55,068 nt of DNA from an uncultured Prevotella sp. (GTDB lineage: Bacteria > Bacteroidota > Bacteroidia > Bacteroidales > Bacteroidaceae). Every line of letters begins with the position of its first letter. The first letter of the stretch is position 1. The notes under the pieces were generated by a model. That model did no database searches, was not told the origin of the DNA, and was given only the letters and a program-made list of their open reading frames with translations. Shown here one piece after another: positions 37,452 through 45,804 of this stretch. The translations under genes and the position numbers were made by a program. Location of the stretch: positions 1 through 55,068 of the forward strand of contig CABUHE010000012.1 in assembly GCA_902491375.1 (NCBI GenBank), written 5' to 3'.

Positions 37452-37501
37452 GTTAAAGCCGTGATAAAGGCTCATCAAAAGGCTTGGCACACGGCTTTAA
37501 C
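37452..37501 (+). terminator. Hairpin between ftsH and cdsA
   Basis: Arms GTTAAAGCCGTG (37452-37463) and CACGGCTTTAAC (37490-37501), 12 bp perfect. No long T run follows, so it may be a partial terminator or a processing site; cdsA has no obvious promoter of its own. Confidence 0.5.
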
Positions 37502-37541
37502 TTATATAACTTACGTAAAAACTACCTAAACAAAAACGATT

Positions 37542-38393
37542 ATGAAAAACCTGATTGTCAGAAGCATTACCGGCATATTCTTTGTGGCAGCCATTGTTGT
37601 ATGCTTCAGGGAACCGATTGCGATGGAGGCACTGTTCGCACTCGTAACAGGACTCAGTATATGGGAATACAGCGGACTGGTCAATGAAGTTAAAGGCGTA
37701 CACATAAACCGCTTTATCAGCACCGTAGCAGGCGTATATTTCTTCCTTGCGGTTGGAGGTTTCTGCTGCGACATCGTGCCTACGGCAGCAGTATTCATCC
37801 CTTACCTGCTAACAATAATCTATCTTTTCATAAGCGAACTATACACTAAGACAGAAAACGCAATAAATAACTGGGCTTACACAATGCTCGGACAGATGTA
37901 TATCGCCCTGCCCTTCTCTACTATTAATGTACTGGCATTCAACGCCACTGCCGACGGAAATGTTGTATTCAATTATCTTATTCCGCTGTGCGTGTTCATA
38001 TTCCTTTGGGCAAACGACACAGGAGCTTACTGCGCAGGCTCTCTGCTCGGCAAGCACAAGCTGTTTCCGCGCATATCTCCAGGAAAGAGCTGGGAAGGTT
38101 CCATCGGCGGAGCAATAATCGTACTGATTGTGGCATTCTTCATAGGAAAATACGAAAACGGACTTGACGCCCATACGGGCCTAACCGTGCTGCAATGGAT
38201 GGGACTGGGACTCGTCGTTGTAGTATTCGGCACATGGGGCGACCTCGTAGAGTCGCTGTTCAAGCGCACACTAGGCATAAAGGACAGCGGCAACATTCTG
38301 CCCGGACACGGCGGTATGCTCGACCGTTTCGACTCATCGCTGATGGCTATGCCGGCAGCAGTTGTTTATCTTTATTCGTTAACGCTTTTTTAA
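37542..38393 (+). CDS. cdsA: Phosphatidate cytidylyltransferase CdsA, 283 aa
   Basis: An inner-membrane enzyme that turns phosphatidate and CTP into CDP-diacylglycerol, the precursor of membrane phospholipids. About eight hydrophobic spans are visible. The CDP-diacylglycerol synthase signature is at the C terminus: KRTLGIKDSGNILPGHGGMLDRFDS (core LGIKDSGNILPGHGGMLDR), preceded by NDTGAYCAGSLLGKHKL and ISPGKSWEGSIGG. Position after ftsH is conserved in Bacteroidota. Confidence 0.94.
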   Translation: MKNLIVRSITGIFFVAAIVVCFREPIAMEALFALVTGLSIWEYSGLVNEVKGVHINRFISTVAGVYFFLAVGGFCCDIVPTAAVFIPYLLTIIYLFISELYTKTENAINNWAYTMLGQMYIALPFSTINVLAFNATADGNVVFNYLIPLCVFIFLWANDTGAYCAGSLLGKHKLFPRISPGKSWEGSIGGAIIVLIVAFFIGKYENGLDAHTGLTVLQWMGLGLVVVVFGTWGDLVESLFKRTLGIKDSGNILPGHGGMLDRFDSSLMAMPAAVVYLYSLTLF

Positions 38394-38432
38394 CGGATAA
38401 AGATAAACCTATATAATACAACGACGCACGAT

Positions 38433-38533
38433 TATACCCGATAAGGTATAATACAAAATTAAAATTATAAAATTATACCCGTTAAGGTATAAACTTAATT
38501 ATTATTTATTATATTTGTACCCGAAAGGGTATA
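38433..38533. promoter_or_regulatory. Three HipB-type operators overlapping the hip promoter
   Basis: Three 18-bp palindromes of the form TATACC-N6-GGTATA: O1 38433-38450, O2 38474-38491 (both perfect) and O3 38516-38533 (TGTACC/GGTATA, one change). Spacing is 41 and 42 bp, close to four DNA turns, so all face the same side of the helix. The -7 box TATATTTG (38510-38517) abuts O3, which covers the start point; binding there would block transcription. E. coli HipB uses similar TATCC-N8-GGATA sites. Confidence 0.8.
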
Positions 38534-38686
38534 ATTTATTTTTGATATAAACCTAATAAGTCTTAATCAACAGCCCTTGAAACCATAAATTACAGTTTGA
38601 CCGATACAAAATATCAGCACCGTAAACTGACAGCATGGACAAAAATAAAAGATAAAGACTGATTATAAATCATGTAAAATTCAACT

Positions 38687-38893
38687 ATGGACACACCAGA
38701 TATGTCATTGGCTAACTTCGTAAAGGAAATGCGCAAGAAGTACAACCTCACACAAATAGACCTTGCCGACAAATCAGGTGTCGGCATACGTTTCGTGCGC
38801 GACCTCGAACAGGGCAAACAGACACTGCGCATGGACAAGGTGAACCAGGTGCTGAGTCTGTTCGGCAGACAAGTTGGAGCTGTTAAGAAATAA
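38687..38893 (+). CDS. hipB: HipB-like antitoxin/repressor, 68 aa
   Basis: A compact XRE-type helix-turn-helix protein (FVKEMRKKYNLTQIDLADKS, then GVGIRFVRDLEQGK) close to the y4mF/HipB family. It should bind the three palindromes upstream as a dimer and repress its own operon, and help hold the kinase inactive. It lacks the longer C-terminal tail of some HipBs. First gene of the hipB-hipS-hipT module, 69 bases before hipS. Confidence 0.85.
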   Translation: MDTPDMSLANFVKEMRKKYNLTQIDLADKSGVGIRFVRDLEQGKQTLRMDKVNQVLSLFGRQVGAVKK

Positions 38894-38962
38894 CCAGCCT
38901 GACATCACGACACACTGCAAGCATAACACAAAAGTAAATAATAACCTAACAATCCGAGAGCT

Positions 38963-39295
38963 ATGAAACAAGCATTGGTATATCTTCACAACAACATTGC
39001 GGGAATACTGACCGAAGACGAAAACGGATTCACATTTGAATACGACAAGGACTTTCTTGAGTCAGATTATGCCGAGGCTGTCAGCCTTACGCTTCCGCTC
39101 AGCAGCGAACCTTACCACGACACAGTGCTTTTCCCATTCTTCGACGGTCTGATACCTGAAGGCTGGCTTCTCGACATAGCCGAGAAGAGCTGGAAAATCA
39201 ACCAGCGCGACCGCATGTCGCTGCTCCTTGCCTGCTGCAAGGACTGCATCGGCGCAGTAAGCGTTGTTCCTACTCCCGAATCATTAGAAGGCTGA
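38963..39295 (+). CDS. hipS: HipS-like protein: free-standing HipA N-terminal subdomain, 110 aa
   Basis: The product corresponds to the N-subdomain 1 of HipA (couple_hipA family) as a separate chain: VYLHNNIAGILTEDENGFTF, then LSLTLPLSSEPY-like VSLTLPLSSEPY, FPFFDGLIPEGWLLDIA and a closing DCIGAVSVVP. In the characterised HipBST system of E. coli O127:H6 the equivalent small protein HipS, not HipB, neutralises the kinase. Same operon, 32 bases before hipT. Confidence 0.85.
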   Translation: MKQALVYLHNNIAGILTEDENGFTFEYDKDFLESDYAEAVSLTLPLSSEPYHDTVLFPFFDGLIPEGWLLDIAEKSWKINQRDRMSLLLACCKDCIGAVSVVPTPESLEG

Positions 39296-39327
39296 AGTTT
39301 ACTTATCACCCCTAACATCCTTTCAAC

Positions 39328-40266
39328 ATGAAATGCCTATTCTGCTATAAAGACCTTGCCGAAGGTCAGAAAGACTTCCATCCGGCATGCGCCCGAAAGT
39401 TTTTTGGTGTGCGCAATGCCCCTTCACTGCCATACGTGCGCGCCCAGCTCGGCGACCTGGCACGCAAAGTGGTGCGCAGCCAGACAACACTTACAGGCGT
39501 TCAGGCCAAACTGTCGCTCGACATTGACCGCGGCGGACGCAACGAGCCTGACCGTTTCACCATAGTAGGACTATGGGGACGGTTCATACTGAAACCCCAG
39601 ACCAACTCTTACCGCTGCCTGCCAGAACTTGAAGACCTGACAATGCACATGGCTGAAGCTGTGAAAATAAGCGTGGTTCCACACAGTCTGATACGCTTTA
39701 AAGACGGCGAACTGTGCTATATAACGCGACGTGTAGACCGTACAGACGACGGCAATAAGGTTGCCATGGAAGATATGTGCCAGCTGACCGAAAGGCTTAC
39801 TGAATATAAATATAAAGGCTCTTACGAACAGATAGCCAAGGCTATACGCAAATATTCGTCAGCGCCGCAACTCGATGTGGTAAACTTCTGGGAAGTAGTT
39901 ATTTTCTCATGGATAACCGGCAACGCCGACATGCACCTGAAAAACTTCTCACTGTACAACCCGATGCATGGCGGATATACGCTGACACCAGCCTATGATA
40001 TGCTATCGACAGCCATCGTAATGCCCGAAGACACAGAGGAACTGGCACTCACGCTGAACGGAAAGAAGCGCAAACTGCGCAAAACCGATTTTATAAAGTC
40101 AATAACAGCATCAGGTGTAGACGAGAAAGTAATTGACAACATTGCGCGCCGATTCAGCCGTGCGCTGCCTAAATGGTTTGAACTAATCGACCGTTCGTTC
40201 CTTCCGTTAGACTTGTGCAAGGCATACAAGAACCTGATATTAAGAAGAATGATTATGTTGAAATGA
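39328..40266 (+). CDS. hipT: HipT-like serine/threonine kinase toxin, 312 aa
   Basis: A HipA-family kinase that lacks the N-subdomain supplied in trans by the preceding gene. An N-terminal Cys/His cluster (Cys 3, Cys 6, His 18, Cys 21) could bind zinc. The Gly-rich loop reads TTLTGVQAKLS with Thr 54 and Thr 56 where E. coli HipT has the regulatory Ser-x-Ser. ATP-binding Lys 89 (FILKP), catalytic Asp 201 in NADMHLKNFS and metal Asp 224 in AYDML are all present, so the kinase looks active. Known HipA phosphorylates glutamyl-tRNA synthetase and HipT tryptophanyl-tRNA synthetase; the target here is unknown. Confidence 0.87.
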   Translation: MKCLFCYKDLAEGQKDFHPACARKFFGVRNAPSLPYVRAQLGDLARKVVRSQTTLTGVQAKLSLDIDRGGRNEPDRFTIVGLWGRFILKPQTNSYRCLPELEDLTMHMAEAVKISVVPHSLIRFKDGELCYITRRVDRTDDGNKVAMEDMCQLTERLTEYKYKGSYEQIAKAIRKYSSAPQLDVVNFWEVVIFSWITGNADMHLKNFSLYNPMHGGYTLTPAYDMLSTAIVMPEDTEELALTLNGKKRKLRKTDFIKSITASGVDEKVIDNIARRFSRALPKWFELIDRSFLPLDLCKAYKNLILRRMIMLK

Positions 40267-40335
40267 CGCAACAGATATTTTCCTATATAGTGTCTGATAC
40301 TCAATGAGTTACGAAAGACATAAATCATGACAGAC

Positions 40336-40372
40336 AAAAGGGTATCTTTCAGTGGCTGAAAGATACCCTTTT
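40336..40372 (+). terminator. Terminator of the hip operon
   Basis: Arms 40336-40352 and 40356-40372 (17 bp perfect; AAAGGGTATC against GATACCCTTT) around TGG, ending in TTTT, 69 bases past the hipT stop. Confidence 0.8.
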
Positions 40373-40410
40373 GCTTTGCAAAACAGCACATATTGCAATA
40401 CAAAAGACCA
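40373..40410. repeat. Dispersed palindromic repeat, copy 4
   Basis: GCACATATTGCAATACAAAA (from 40386) repeats the core of copies 1-3 directly after the hip terminator, and the preceding TTGCAAAACAG matches copy 3. The remainder of the spacer up to 40.60 kb is AT-rich and shows no gene. Confidence 0.65.
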
Positions 40411-40584
40411 TATTTGGGATTATCAACGAAAACCGCCGGCACACCAACAGATTAAAACTGCCGTTCATACAGATTATCAGCAGAATTGTCACAAACTGCG
40501 AAAGAAAAAAATAAACAATCAGAGGAATACCTCCGTTACAACATACGCGCAATATTCATGTCAGTGTTTACTTCTCTTCTTTTC

Positions 40585-40616
40585 TTGATTTATTAAATAA
40601 AAAATCGTATCTTTGC
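40585..40616 (+). promoter_or_regulatory. Promoter of the merR-type gene
   Basis: TATCTTTGC (40608-40616) with TTG 20 bases upstream. It rules out the TTG codon at 40613 as a start. Confidence 0.75.
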
Positions 40617-40651
40617 CATGCTTATATAGGTGTAAAATAAATCAATCTGAC

Positions 40652-40999
40652 ATGGCACTTAACACGGAGAAGAATCTGAAACTATATTACTCAATAAAAG
40701 AGGTGGCTGAAATGCTCAACGTTTCTGAAAGCATGCTGCGCTTCTGGGAAAAAGAAATACCCATGCTGAAGCCCCAAACAACGGGCAACAACGTAAGGCA
40801 ATATACAGAGGCTGACATCGCCAACCTGAAAGTTGTCTACAACCTTGTTAAGGTGCGCGGTTTCAAACTTGCTGCCGCACGCAAGATGCTGCGTGAGAAC
40901 AAGCAGGGCGTTGACGACAATGCCCGCATAATAGAAAGCCTCATCAAGGTGCGCGATGAACTGAAAGAAATAAAAAAGCACCTTGATTATCTTGAATAA
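40652..40999 (+). CDS. MerR-family transcription regulator, 115 aa
   Basis: A winged-helix MerR N terminus is clear: YSIKEVAEMLNVSESMLRFW, then KPQTTGNNVRQYTEADIANL, followed by a C-terminal coiled coil (ARIIESLIKVRDELKEIKKH) for dimerisation. There is no separate ligand-binding domain, so it is a short MerR of unknown signal; such proteins bind promoters with long spacers. Start at ATG 40652 because the -7 box lies at 40608-40616. Convergent with the pectinesterase gene, separated by a strong terminator. Confidence 0.82.
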   Translation: MALNTEKNLKLYYSIKEVAEMLNVSESMLRFWEKEIPMLKPQTTGNNVRQYTEADIANLKVVYNLVKVRGFKLAAARKMLRENKQGVDDNARIIESLIKVRDELKEIKKHLDYLE

Positions 41000-41020
41000 A
41001 AAGAGATATTAATACAAATA

Positions 41021-41067
41021 AAAACAGCGGACAGAAACTGACAAATGTAGTTCCCGTCCGCTGTTTT
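41021..41067. terminator. Bidirectional terminator between merR and pectinesterase genes
   Basis: Arms AAAACAGCGGAC (41021-41032) and GTCCGCTGTTTT (41056-41067), 12 bp perfect, flanked by A-rich and T-rich runs for both directions. Confidence 0.8.
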
Positions 41068-41082
41068 TTATTATTTGATATA

Positions 41083-42066
41083 TTATTTTACTACTGGAAT
41101 CCAGCTTGTTTCAGTCTTAAACACATTCTCAAGGGTAATCTGTGCAGCCTCTTTCTTAGTCAGCTGCCTGCTCCACGGTGCCCTTTCAGTGGTTTTTGCA
41201 CCTGCTCCGGTATTGTTATATTCAAAATAACGTGCTGTTTTCTCGTTTGCAGCATCATTCCAATTATGCCATCCGGCAGGAACAATGTGCGCTCCAAGCT
41301 CGCAGTTCATGAACACGGTGTAAGCATACGGACGCCACGGACGGCCAAGATATACCTTAGTTACACCATCAGCGGCTGTCAGCCGGCATTTGTTGAACAC
41401 GTATCCATAAACCACATCCTTAGGTGTTGAAGCAGCAGTAACATACGAATTCTGCTTACTGTGTATGGTGCAGTTCTCAAACCACGCCGTAGAAGGGCCG
41501 AAAATAAAATCAGTAGTTCCTTCAATATAGCAGTCCTTAAAATAAACGCGTGTACCGCCAACGCCTGTATAAACAGTGTCCTGATTGCCCAACAGACGGC
41601 AGTTTACGAAAACAAGGCGGTCGCCTTCAGTGTGCAGAGCCACAGCCTGACCGAGTCGTGCTGCGTTGTTCTCGATAGTAATGTTCTTGAACGTAATATC
41701 AGTTCCCTCAACCTTCACAGTATAAGTACGAAAGGTGCCCATAGGCTTGTTGGTCTCTACAAGACGGATGTTGGCATGGTCGTCGTACGTAATGATGGTG
41801 TTCTCGACACTCTCGCCGCAAATCTCGATGTTGGTAAGCCATGAAGGAATTACAATCTTCTCCTTGTAAACACCGTTTTTAACGTAAATGACCTTATGAT
41901 ACTCCATGAACGCACGGCAGACTTCAACTGCCTCATTGATTGTACGAAACTGTCCTGTGCCGTCTCTTGACACGACAAGCGTATCAGGATTGTCATAAGG
42001 ACTGGCTGCCTTTGCGGCTGTAAGCACGCAAAAGGCAACCAATAATGTCATAAAAAATTTTTTCAT
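41083..42066 (-). CDS. Pectinesterase (CE8 family), 327 aa
   Basis: A signal peptide (TAAKA) then a right-handed beta-helix of carbohydrate esterase family 8, which removes methyl esters from homogalacturonan. Catalytic residues: Asp 163 in LLGNQDTVYT, Asp 186 in GTTDFIFG and Arg 242 in YLGRPWRPY. It is placed 32 bases after the rel gene in the same direction with no -7 box between them, so it may be read from the parA-rel operon rather than from a glycan locus; the SusCD operon lies 7 kb away on the other side of the tRNA and ftsH genes. Confidence 0.93.
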   Translation of the reverse strand: MKKFFMTLLVAFCVLTAAKAASPYDNPDTLVVSRDGTGQFRTINEAVEVCRAFMEYHKVIYVKNGVYKEKIVIPSWLTNIEICGESVENTIITYDDHANIRLVETNKPMGTFRTYTVKVEGTDITFKNITIENNAARLGQAVALHTEGDRLVFVNCRLLGNQDTVYTGVGGTRVYFKDCYIEGTTDFIFGPSTAWFENCTIHSKQNSYVTAASTPKDVVYGYVFNKCRLTAADGVTKVYLGRPWRPYAYTVFMNCELGAHIVPAGWHNWNDAANEKTARYFEYNNTGAGAKTTERAPWSRQLTKKEAAQITLENVFKTETSWIPVVK

Positions 42067-42098
42067 TAGATTAGTTTAAAAATATTTTATTGTAAAAA

Positions 42099-44372
42099 TC
42101 AGACAACCTGAGTTATTTCCTGTAAACCGTTGATGTTTCTGAGTTTTGCCATTATGTTCTTCACATCGTCACGGTCGTGGATACGCAAATCTATTGTTCC
42201 GTCGAATATTCCCTCCTCGCACTTGACGAAAATCTTGTGAATATTCACATTCAGCTCCTCTGAAATAACCTGGGTAACCTCGTTAAGTATTCCGATACGG
42301 TCAATACCTTTTATTTCTATGGTTGCATCAAAGAACAATTGTCTGTGCATATCCCACTTGGCATCAAGAATACGGTTTCCGAATCCGGCCTTGAGCTTTG
42401 CTGCCACTGGACAGGTACGTTTGTGTATCTCGATGTGATTCTTTGCGTCAATAAATCCCAAAGCGTCATCGCCTGGAATAGGATGACAGCAAGACGGGAA
42501 GATAAACTGACTGATATTCTCGTCAGTAATATAGATAGGTTTCTTTCTGTTGAATCCTTCTTTAACGATAAAATATTCTGGTTTCTTCAGTTCCGGGTCT
42601 TTCTTCTTTTCCTTTCCGACAAACGGAACAAACTTACGCCAAGTTGAAGTCTTACTTTGTCTCTTCTTACCTGTTATCTCGTCAATGTCCTTCTCGCCAA
42701 GGATTATAGTCTTGTCGCCAAGACTCTTATATAACATCTCAGGCTTCTGCACTTCATGAAAATCACAAAGCTTATCAACAACTGACGAATTAAGTTCAAG
42801 TGAATATTTCTTTAGAAACTCCGAAAGAATCTCCTCGCCTTTCTTCTGTGTCTCTTTAGCCTCGCGTCGGAGTATAGCCTGTATCTTCGCCTTAGCCTTT
42901 GCAGTAGAAGCAAAGTTGATCCACGCAGGCTGCACATGCTGTGAGTTTGACGTCAGAATCTCAACTTGGTCACCGCTTTGAAGTTTATGACTGAGCGGTA
43001 CAAGCTTATGATTTACCTTCGCACCGATACAATGGCTTCCGAGGAAAGTATGTATCTGGAAAGCAAAGTCAAGGGCTGTACATCCTGCCGGCATGGTCTT
43101 TATCTCGCCTTTCGGGGTAAATACAAATATCTCTGAAGCAAAAAGATTGAGCTTAATGGCATCAAGAAAATCCATAGCGTCAGGCTGTGGGTCATCAAGA
43201 ATCTCCTTTATAGTGCGCAACCAGTTGTTAAGCTCGCCGTCATCTTCAGTTATCTCCTCTCCTTCCTTGTATTTCCAATGTGCGGCAAATCCCTGCTCTG
43301 CCACCTCATCCATACGGTCTGAACGTATCTGGACCTCTATCCAGCGGCCTTGTTTACTCATAAGGGTAACGTGGAGAGCCTGGTATCCGTTGGCTTTAGG
43401 ATGGTTTACCCAGTCGCGCAGACGGTCAGGATGCGACTTATATATCTGACTTATAGCAACATATATGTTGAAACACTCGTTCACTTCCTCTGAACGGTCC
43501 TTTGGCTTGAATATAATTCTGACAGCCAGGATGTCGTAAATCTGGTCGAAGGTAACATGCTTGTTCTGCATCTTGTTCCAGATTGAGTAAGGACTCTTGA
43601 CACGGGCCTTTATCTCATACTCAAGCCCCATCTTGTCGAGAGCCTCACGTATCGGAGCAGTGAACTCAGCAAACAGAGTATCGCGCGACGCCTGAGTGTC
43701 GGCCAGCTGTTCCTGTATTACTTTATATTCTTCAGGATGTTCGAACTTGAAACTAAGATTTTCAAGTTCTGTCTTTATCTTATTAAGTCCGAGACGGTTG
43801 GCAAGTGGTGCATAAATATAAAGCGTCTCACCTGCTATCTTGTATTGCTTATTTGCCGGCTGGCTCGCAAGAGTACGCATATTGTGCAGACGGTCGCAAA
43901 TCTTAATCAGGATAACGCGGATATCATCGCTCATGGTAAGAAGCAGCTTCTTAAAATTCTCAGCCTGTGCAGAAGCCTGCTCACCGAATATTCCACCTGA
44001 GATCTTAGTAAGTCCGTCTACAATCTGTGCTATCTTGTGTCCGAAGATATTTTCAATGTCTTCTACTGTATAATCAGTATCTTCAACAACATCGTGAAGC
44101 AATGCCGCACTTATACTGGTTGAGCCGAGTCCCATCTCTGAACATGCGATCTGGGCTACGGCTATAGGGTGCATAATGTACGGTTCACCCGAAAGTCTAC
44201 GCACTCCCTTGTGCGCCTGCTTGGCAAAATGGAACGCCTTCGTAATCAAATCAACTTTCTTACGATGACGCGTAGCTAAATAACTGTCCAACAGATGTTG
44301 GAAAGCGTCATTAACCATTTTCTCTTCAGCAGCTTCTCTTTGTTCGTCAATATTATTATTCTGTTCGTCCAT
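42099..44372 (-). CDS. rel: RelA/SpoT-family bifunctional (p)ppGpp synthetase/hydrolase, 757 aa
   Basis: Controls the stringent response by making and degrading (p)ppGpp. The hydrolase HD domain is intact (LLHDVVEDT, His-Asp at about 93-94, and ICDRLHNMRTL further on). The synthetase domain (YDILAVRIIF, then WVNHPKANGYQALHVTL), the TGS domain (VFTPKGEIKTMPAGCTALDF, about 415-475), a zinc-finger/helical region with SCCHPIPGDD, and a C-terminal ACT domain (about 680-757) follow. As the only such long homologue visible it is probably the bifunctional Rel. Part of the parA-parB run, 57 bases after the transglycosylase gene. Confidence 0.95.
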   Translation of the reverse strand: MDEQNNNIDEQREAAEEKMVNDAFQHLLDSYLATRHRKKVDLITKAFHFAKQAHKGVRRLSGEPYIMHPIAVAQIACSEMGLGSTSISAALLHDVVEDTDYTVEDIENIFGHKIAQIVDGLTKISGGIFGEQASAQAENFKKLLLTMSDDIRVILIKICDRLHNMRTLASQPANKQYKIAGETLYIYAPLANRLGLNKIKTELENLSFKFEHPEEYKVIQEQLADTQASRDTLFAEFTAPIREALDKMGLEYEIKARVKSPYSIWNKMQNKHVTFDQIYDILAVRIIFKPKDRSEEVNECFNIYVAISQIYKSHPDRLRDWVNHPKANGYQALHVTLMSKQGRWIEVQIRSDRMDEVAEQGFAAHWKYKEGEEITEDDGELNNWLRTIKEILDDPQPDAMDFLDAIKLNLFASEIFVFTPKGEIKTMPAGCTALDFAFQIHTFLGSHCIGAKVNHKLVPLSHKLQSGDQVEILTSNSQHVQPAWINFASTAKAKAKIQAILRREAKETQKKGEEILSEFLKKYSLELNSSVVDKLCDFHEVQKPEMLYKSLGDKTIILGEKDIDEITGKKRQSKTSTWRKFVPFVGKEKKKDPELKKPEYFIVKEGFNRKKPIYITDENISQFIFPSCCHPIPGDDALGFIDAKNHIEIHKRTCPVAAKLKAGFGNRILDAKWDMHRQLFFDATIEIKGIDRIGILNEVTQVISEELNVNIHKIFVKCEEGIFDGTIDLRIHDRDDVKNIMAKLRNINGLQEITQVV

Positions 44373-44429
44373 AACCGTGTCTCTATTTGTATTATATAAT
44401 TAAGGTGAAGGGCAAGGTGACTATGCTCG

Positions 44430-45755
44430 TCACTTCACCCTAATTTTCTTTCCCGCACGTATATTATTACCTTTTATATTATTAAGTTGGCGTAATTTCT
44501 TCACTGTAGTGTTGTTCCTCTCTGCAATCTCAGATAATGTATCACCCTTTCTGATAGTAACATTTTTCGATCTTGTCCGCTTAGTCTTTTTCTTCTTGCG
44601 CGATACACTCTTTCTGCTCGAAGAGCTCTTGGTTGAACTGCTGACCTTTGTTGTATTGTCTACCTCTACCAATGAACGTCTTGTAAACAATGTTTCTGCC
44701 TGATAATTGTAAATAGAATCTTCATTGGCAATAAATGTATTGGTTACAGTTGCCGGCATACGTATAACAGAAGGCTTACTGCTTCCGTTTACAATATCTC
44801 GGCGGTATTGTGGATTCAGAGTACGAAGCTCATCAATATCGATGCCGCATACTTCTGCAATCTGCTTAAAATGCACATCGCGGTTTACTATGATTGTATC
44901 TGTTTTGGCCGGCAACTTAGTCCTCATCGGACAGATGTTATGCTCGCAATAATAGTTCATAACATAATTTGCAGCAATAAATGCCGGAACGTATCCTCTC
45001 GTTTCACTAGGCAGATACGGATAAATCTTCCAATAATCAGCCTCCCCGTTGGCACGGTGAATGGCCTTGTTTATATTCTCCGGGCCACAATTATACGCTG
45101 CAATAACAAGACTCCAGTCACCGAATATCTTATAAAGGTCTCTCAGATACTGTGCGGCAGCATACGATGACTTTATCGGATCGCGTCGTTCGTCAACAAG
45201 AGAATTTATCTCAAGACCATATTGTTTTCCTGTCGCAACCATAAACTGCCATAAGCCGGCAGCACCGACACGCGACGTAGCCTGCGGATTGAGTGCCGAC
45301 TCAATTACAGGAAGATACTTCAACTCAAGTGGCAGTCCATAAGCCTCAAGAGCTTCCTCAAATATCGGAGTATAGAAATTTGAAGCCCCGAGCATGTAGC
45401 TGACCGAATGGCGAAGACGGCCGGTATATCTGTCGATAAATTTCTGGACAATGTCATTGTATGGCATTTCCATAACATTAGGCAAGCGTTTAAGCCTGTC
45501 GATATATACTTCTTTAGGATAAGTTACATTCTCGTCCTTAAGATTGCAATCATTATCTGGCTGTAGATAAGTTTTAGAATAATATAAATTAAGTAAGCTG
45601 TCTACCTCGAAGTCCATAGCTTCGGGCACATCGATTTCCTCTTCCTTTCCATCATTGTCTGTCACAATGATTTCCTCTTTCTCGTTTTGCGCCTGCATCA
45701 CGCAGTTTCCGCCGAGAACCATTGTGGCGATTGCGAAAAATATTCTCTTTTTCAT
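44430..45755 (-). CDS. MltD-like lytic transglycosylase with one LysM, 441 aa
   Basis: Signal peptide (VMQAQ), then an SLT-type muramidase domain with catalytic Glu 152 in LPVIESALNP, followed by SRVGAAGLWQFM, YAAAQYLRDLY and VIAAYNCGPENINKA. The C-terminal LysM (TIRKGDTLSEIAERNNTTVK) binds peptidoglycan; a Ser/Lys/Arg-rich linker (about 370-400) joins them. Cleaves the glycan strands of the cell wall in the periplasm. Position between DUF5683 and rel is the usual Bacteroidota order. Confidence 0.92.
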   Translation of the reverse strand: MKKRIFFAIATMVLGGNCVMQAQNEKEEIIVTDNDGKEEEIDVPEAMDFEVDSLLNLYYSKTYLQPDNDCNLKDENVTYPKEVYIDRLKRLPNVMEMPYNDIVQKFIDRYTGRLRHSVSYMLGASNFYTPIFEEALEAYGLPLELKYLPVIESALNPQATSRVGAAGLWQFMVATGKQYGLEINSLVDERRDPIKSSYAAAQYLRDLYKIFGDWSLVIAAYNCGPENINKAIHRANGEADYWKIYPYLPSETRGYVPAFIAANYVMNYYCEHNICPMRTKLPAKTDTIIVNRDVHFKQIAEVCGIDIDELRTLNPQYRRDIVNGSSKPSVIRMPATVTNTFIANEDSIYNYQAETLFTRRSLVEVDNTTKVSSSTKSSSSRKSVSRKKKKTKRTRSKNVTIRKGDTLSEIAERNNTTVKKLRQLNNIKGNNIRAGKKIRVK

Positions 45756-45804
45756 AAATAGTTTAATGTATGCAATAACTTCTATATTTTAGGGTTATTA
45801 TATT

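Noticed and set aside
38433..38533. CRISPR-like short repeats with regular spacing
   Set aside because: Only three 18-bp units, each internally palindromic and placed at a promoter; they fit operators, not a CRISPR array.
40613..40651. TTG start extending the MerR protein
   Set aside because: The codon overlaps the -7 box TATCTTTGC and the extension lacks similarity to MerR N termini.
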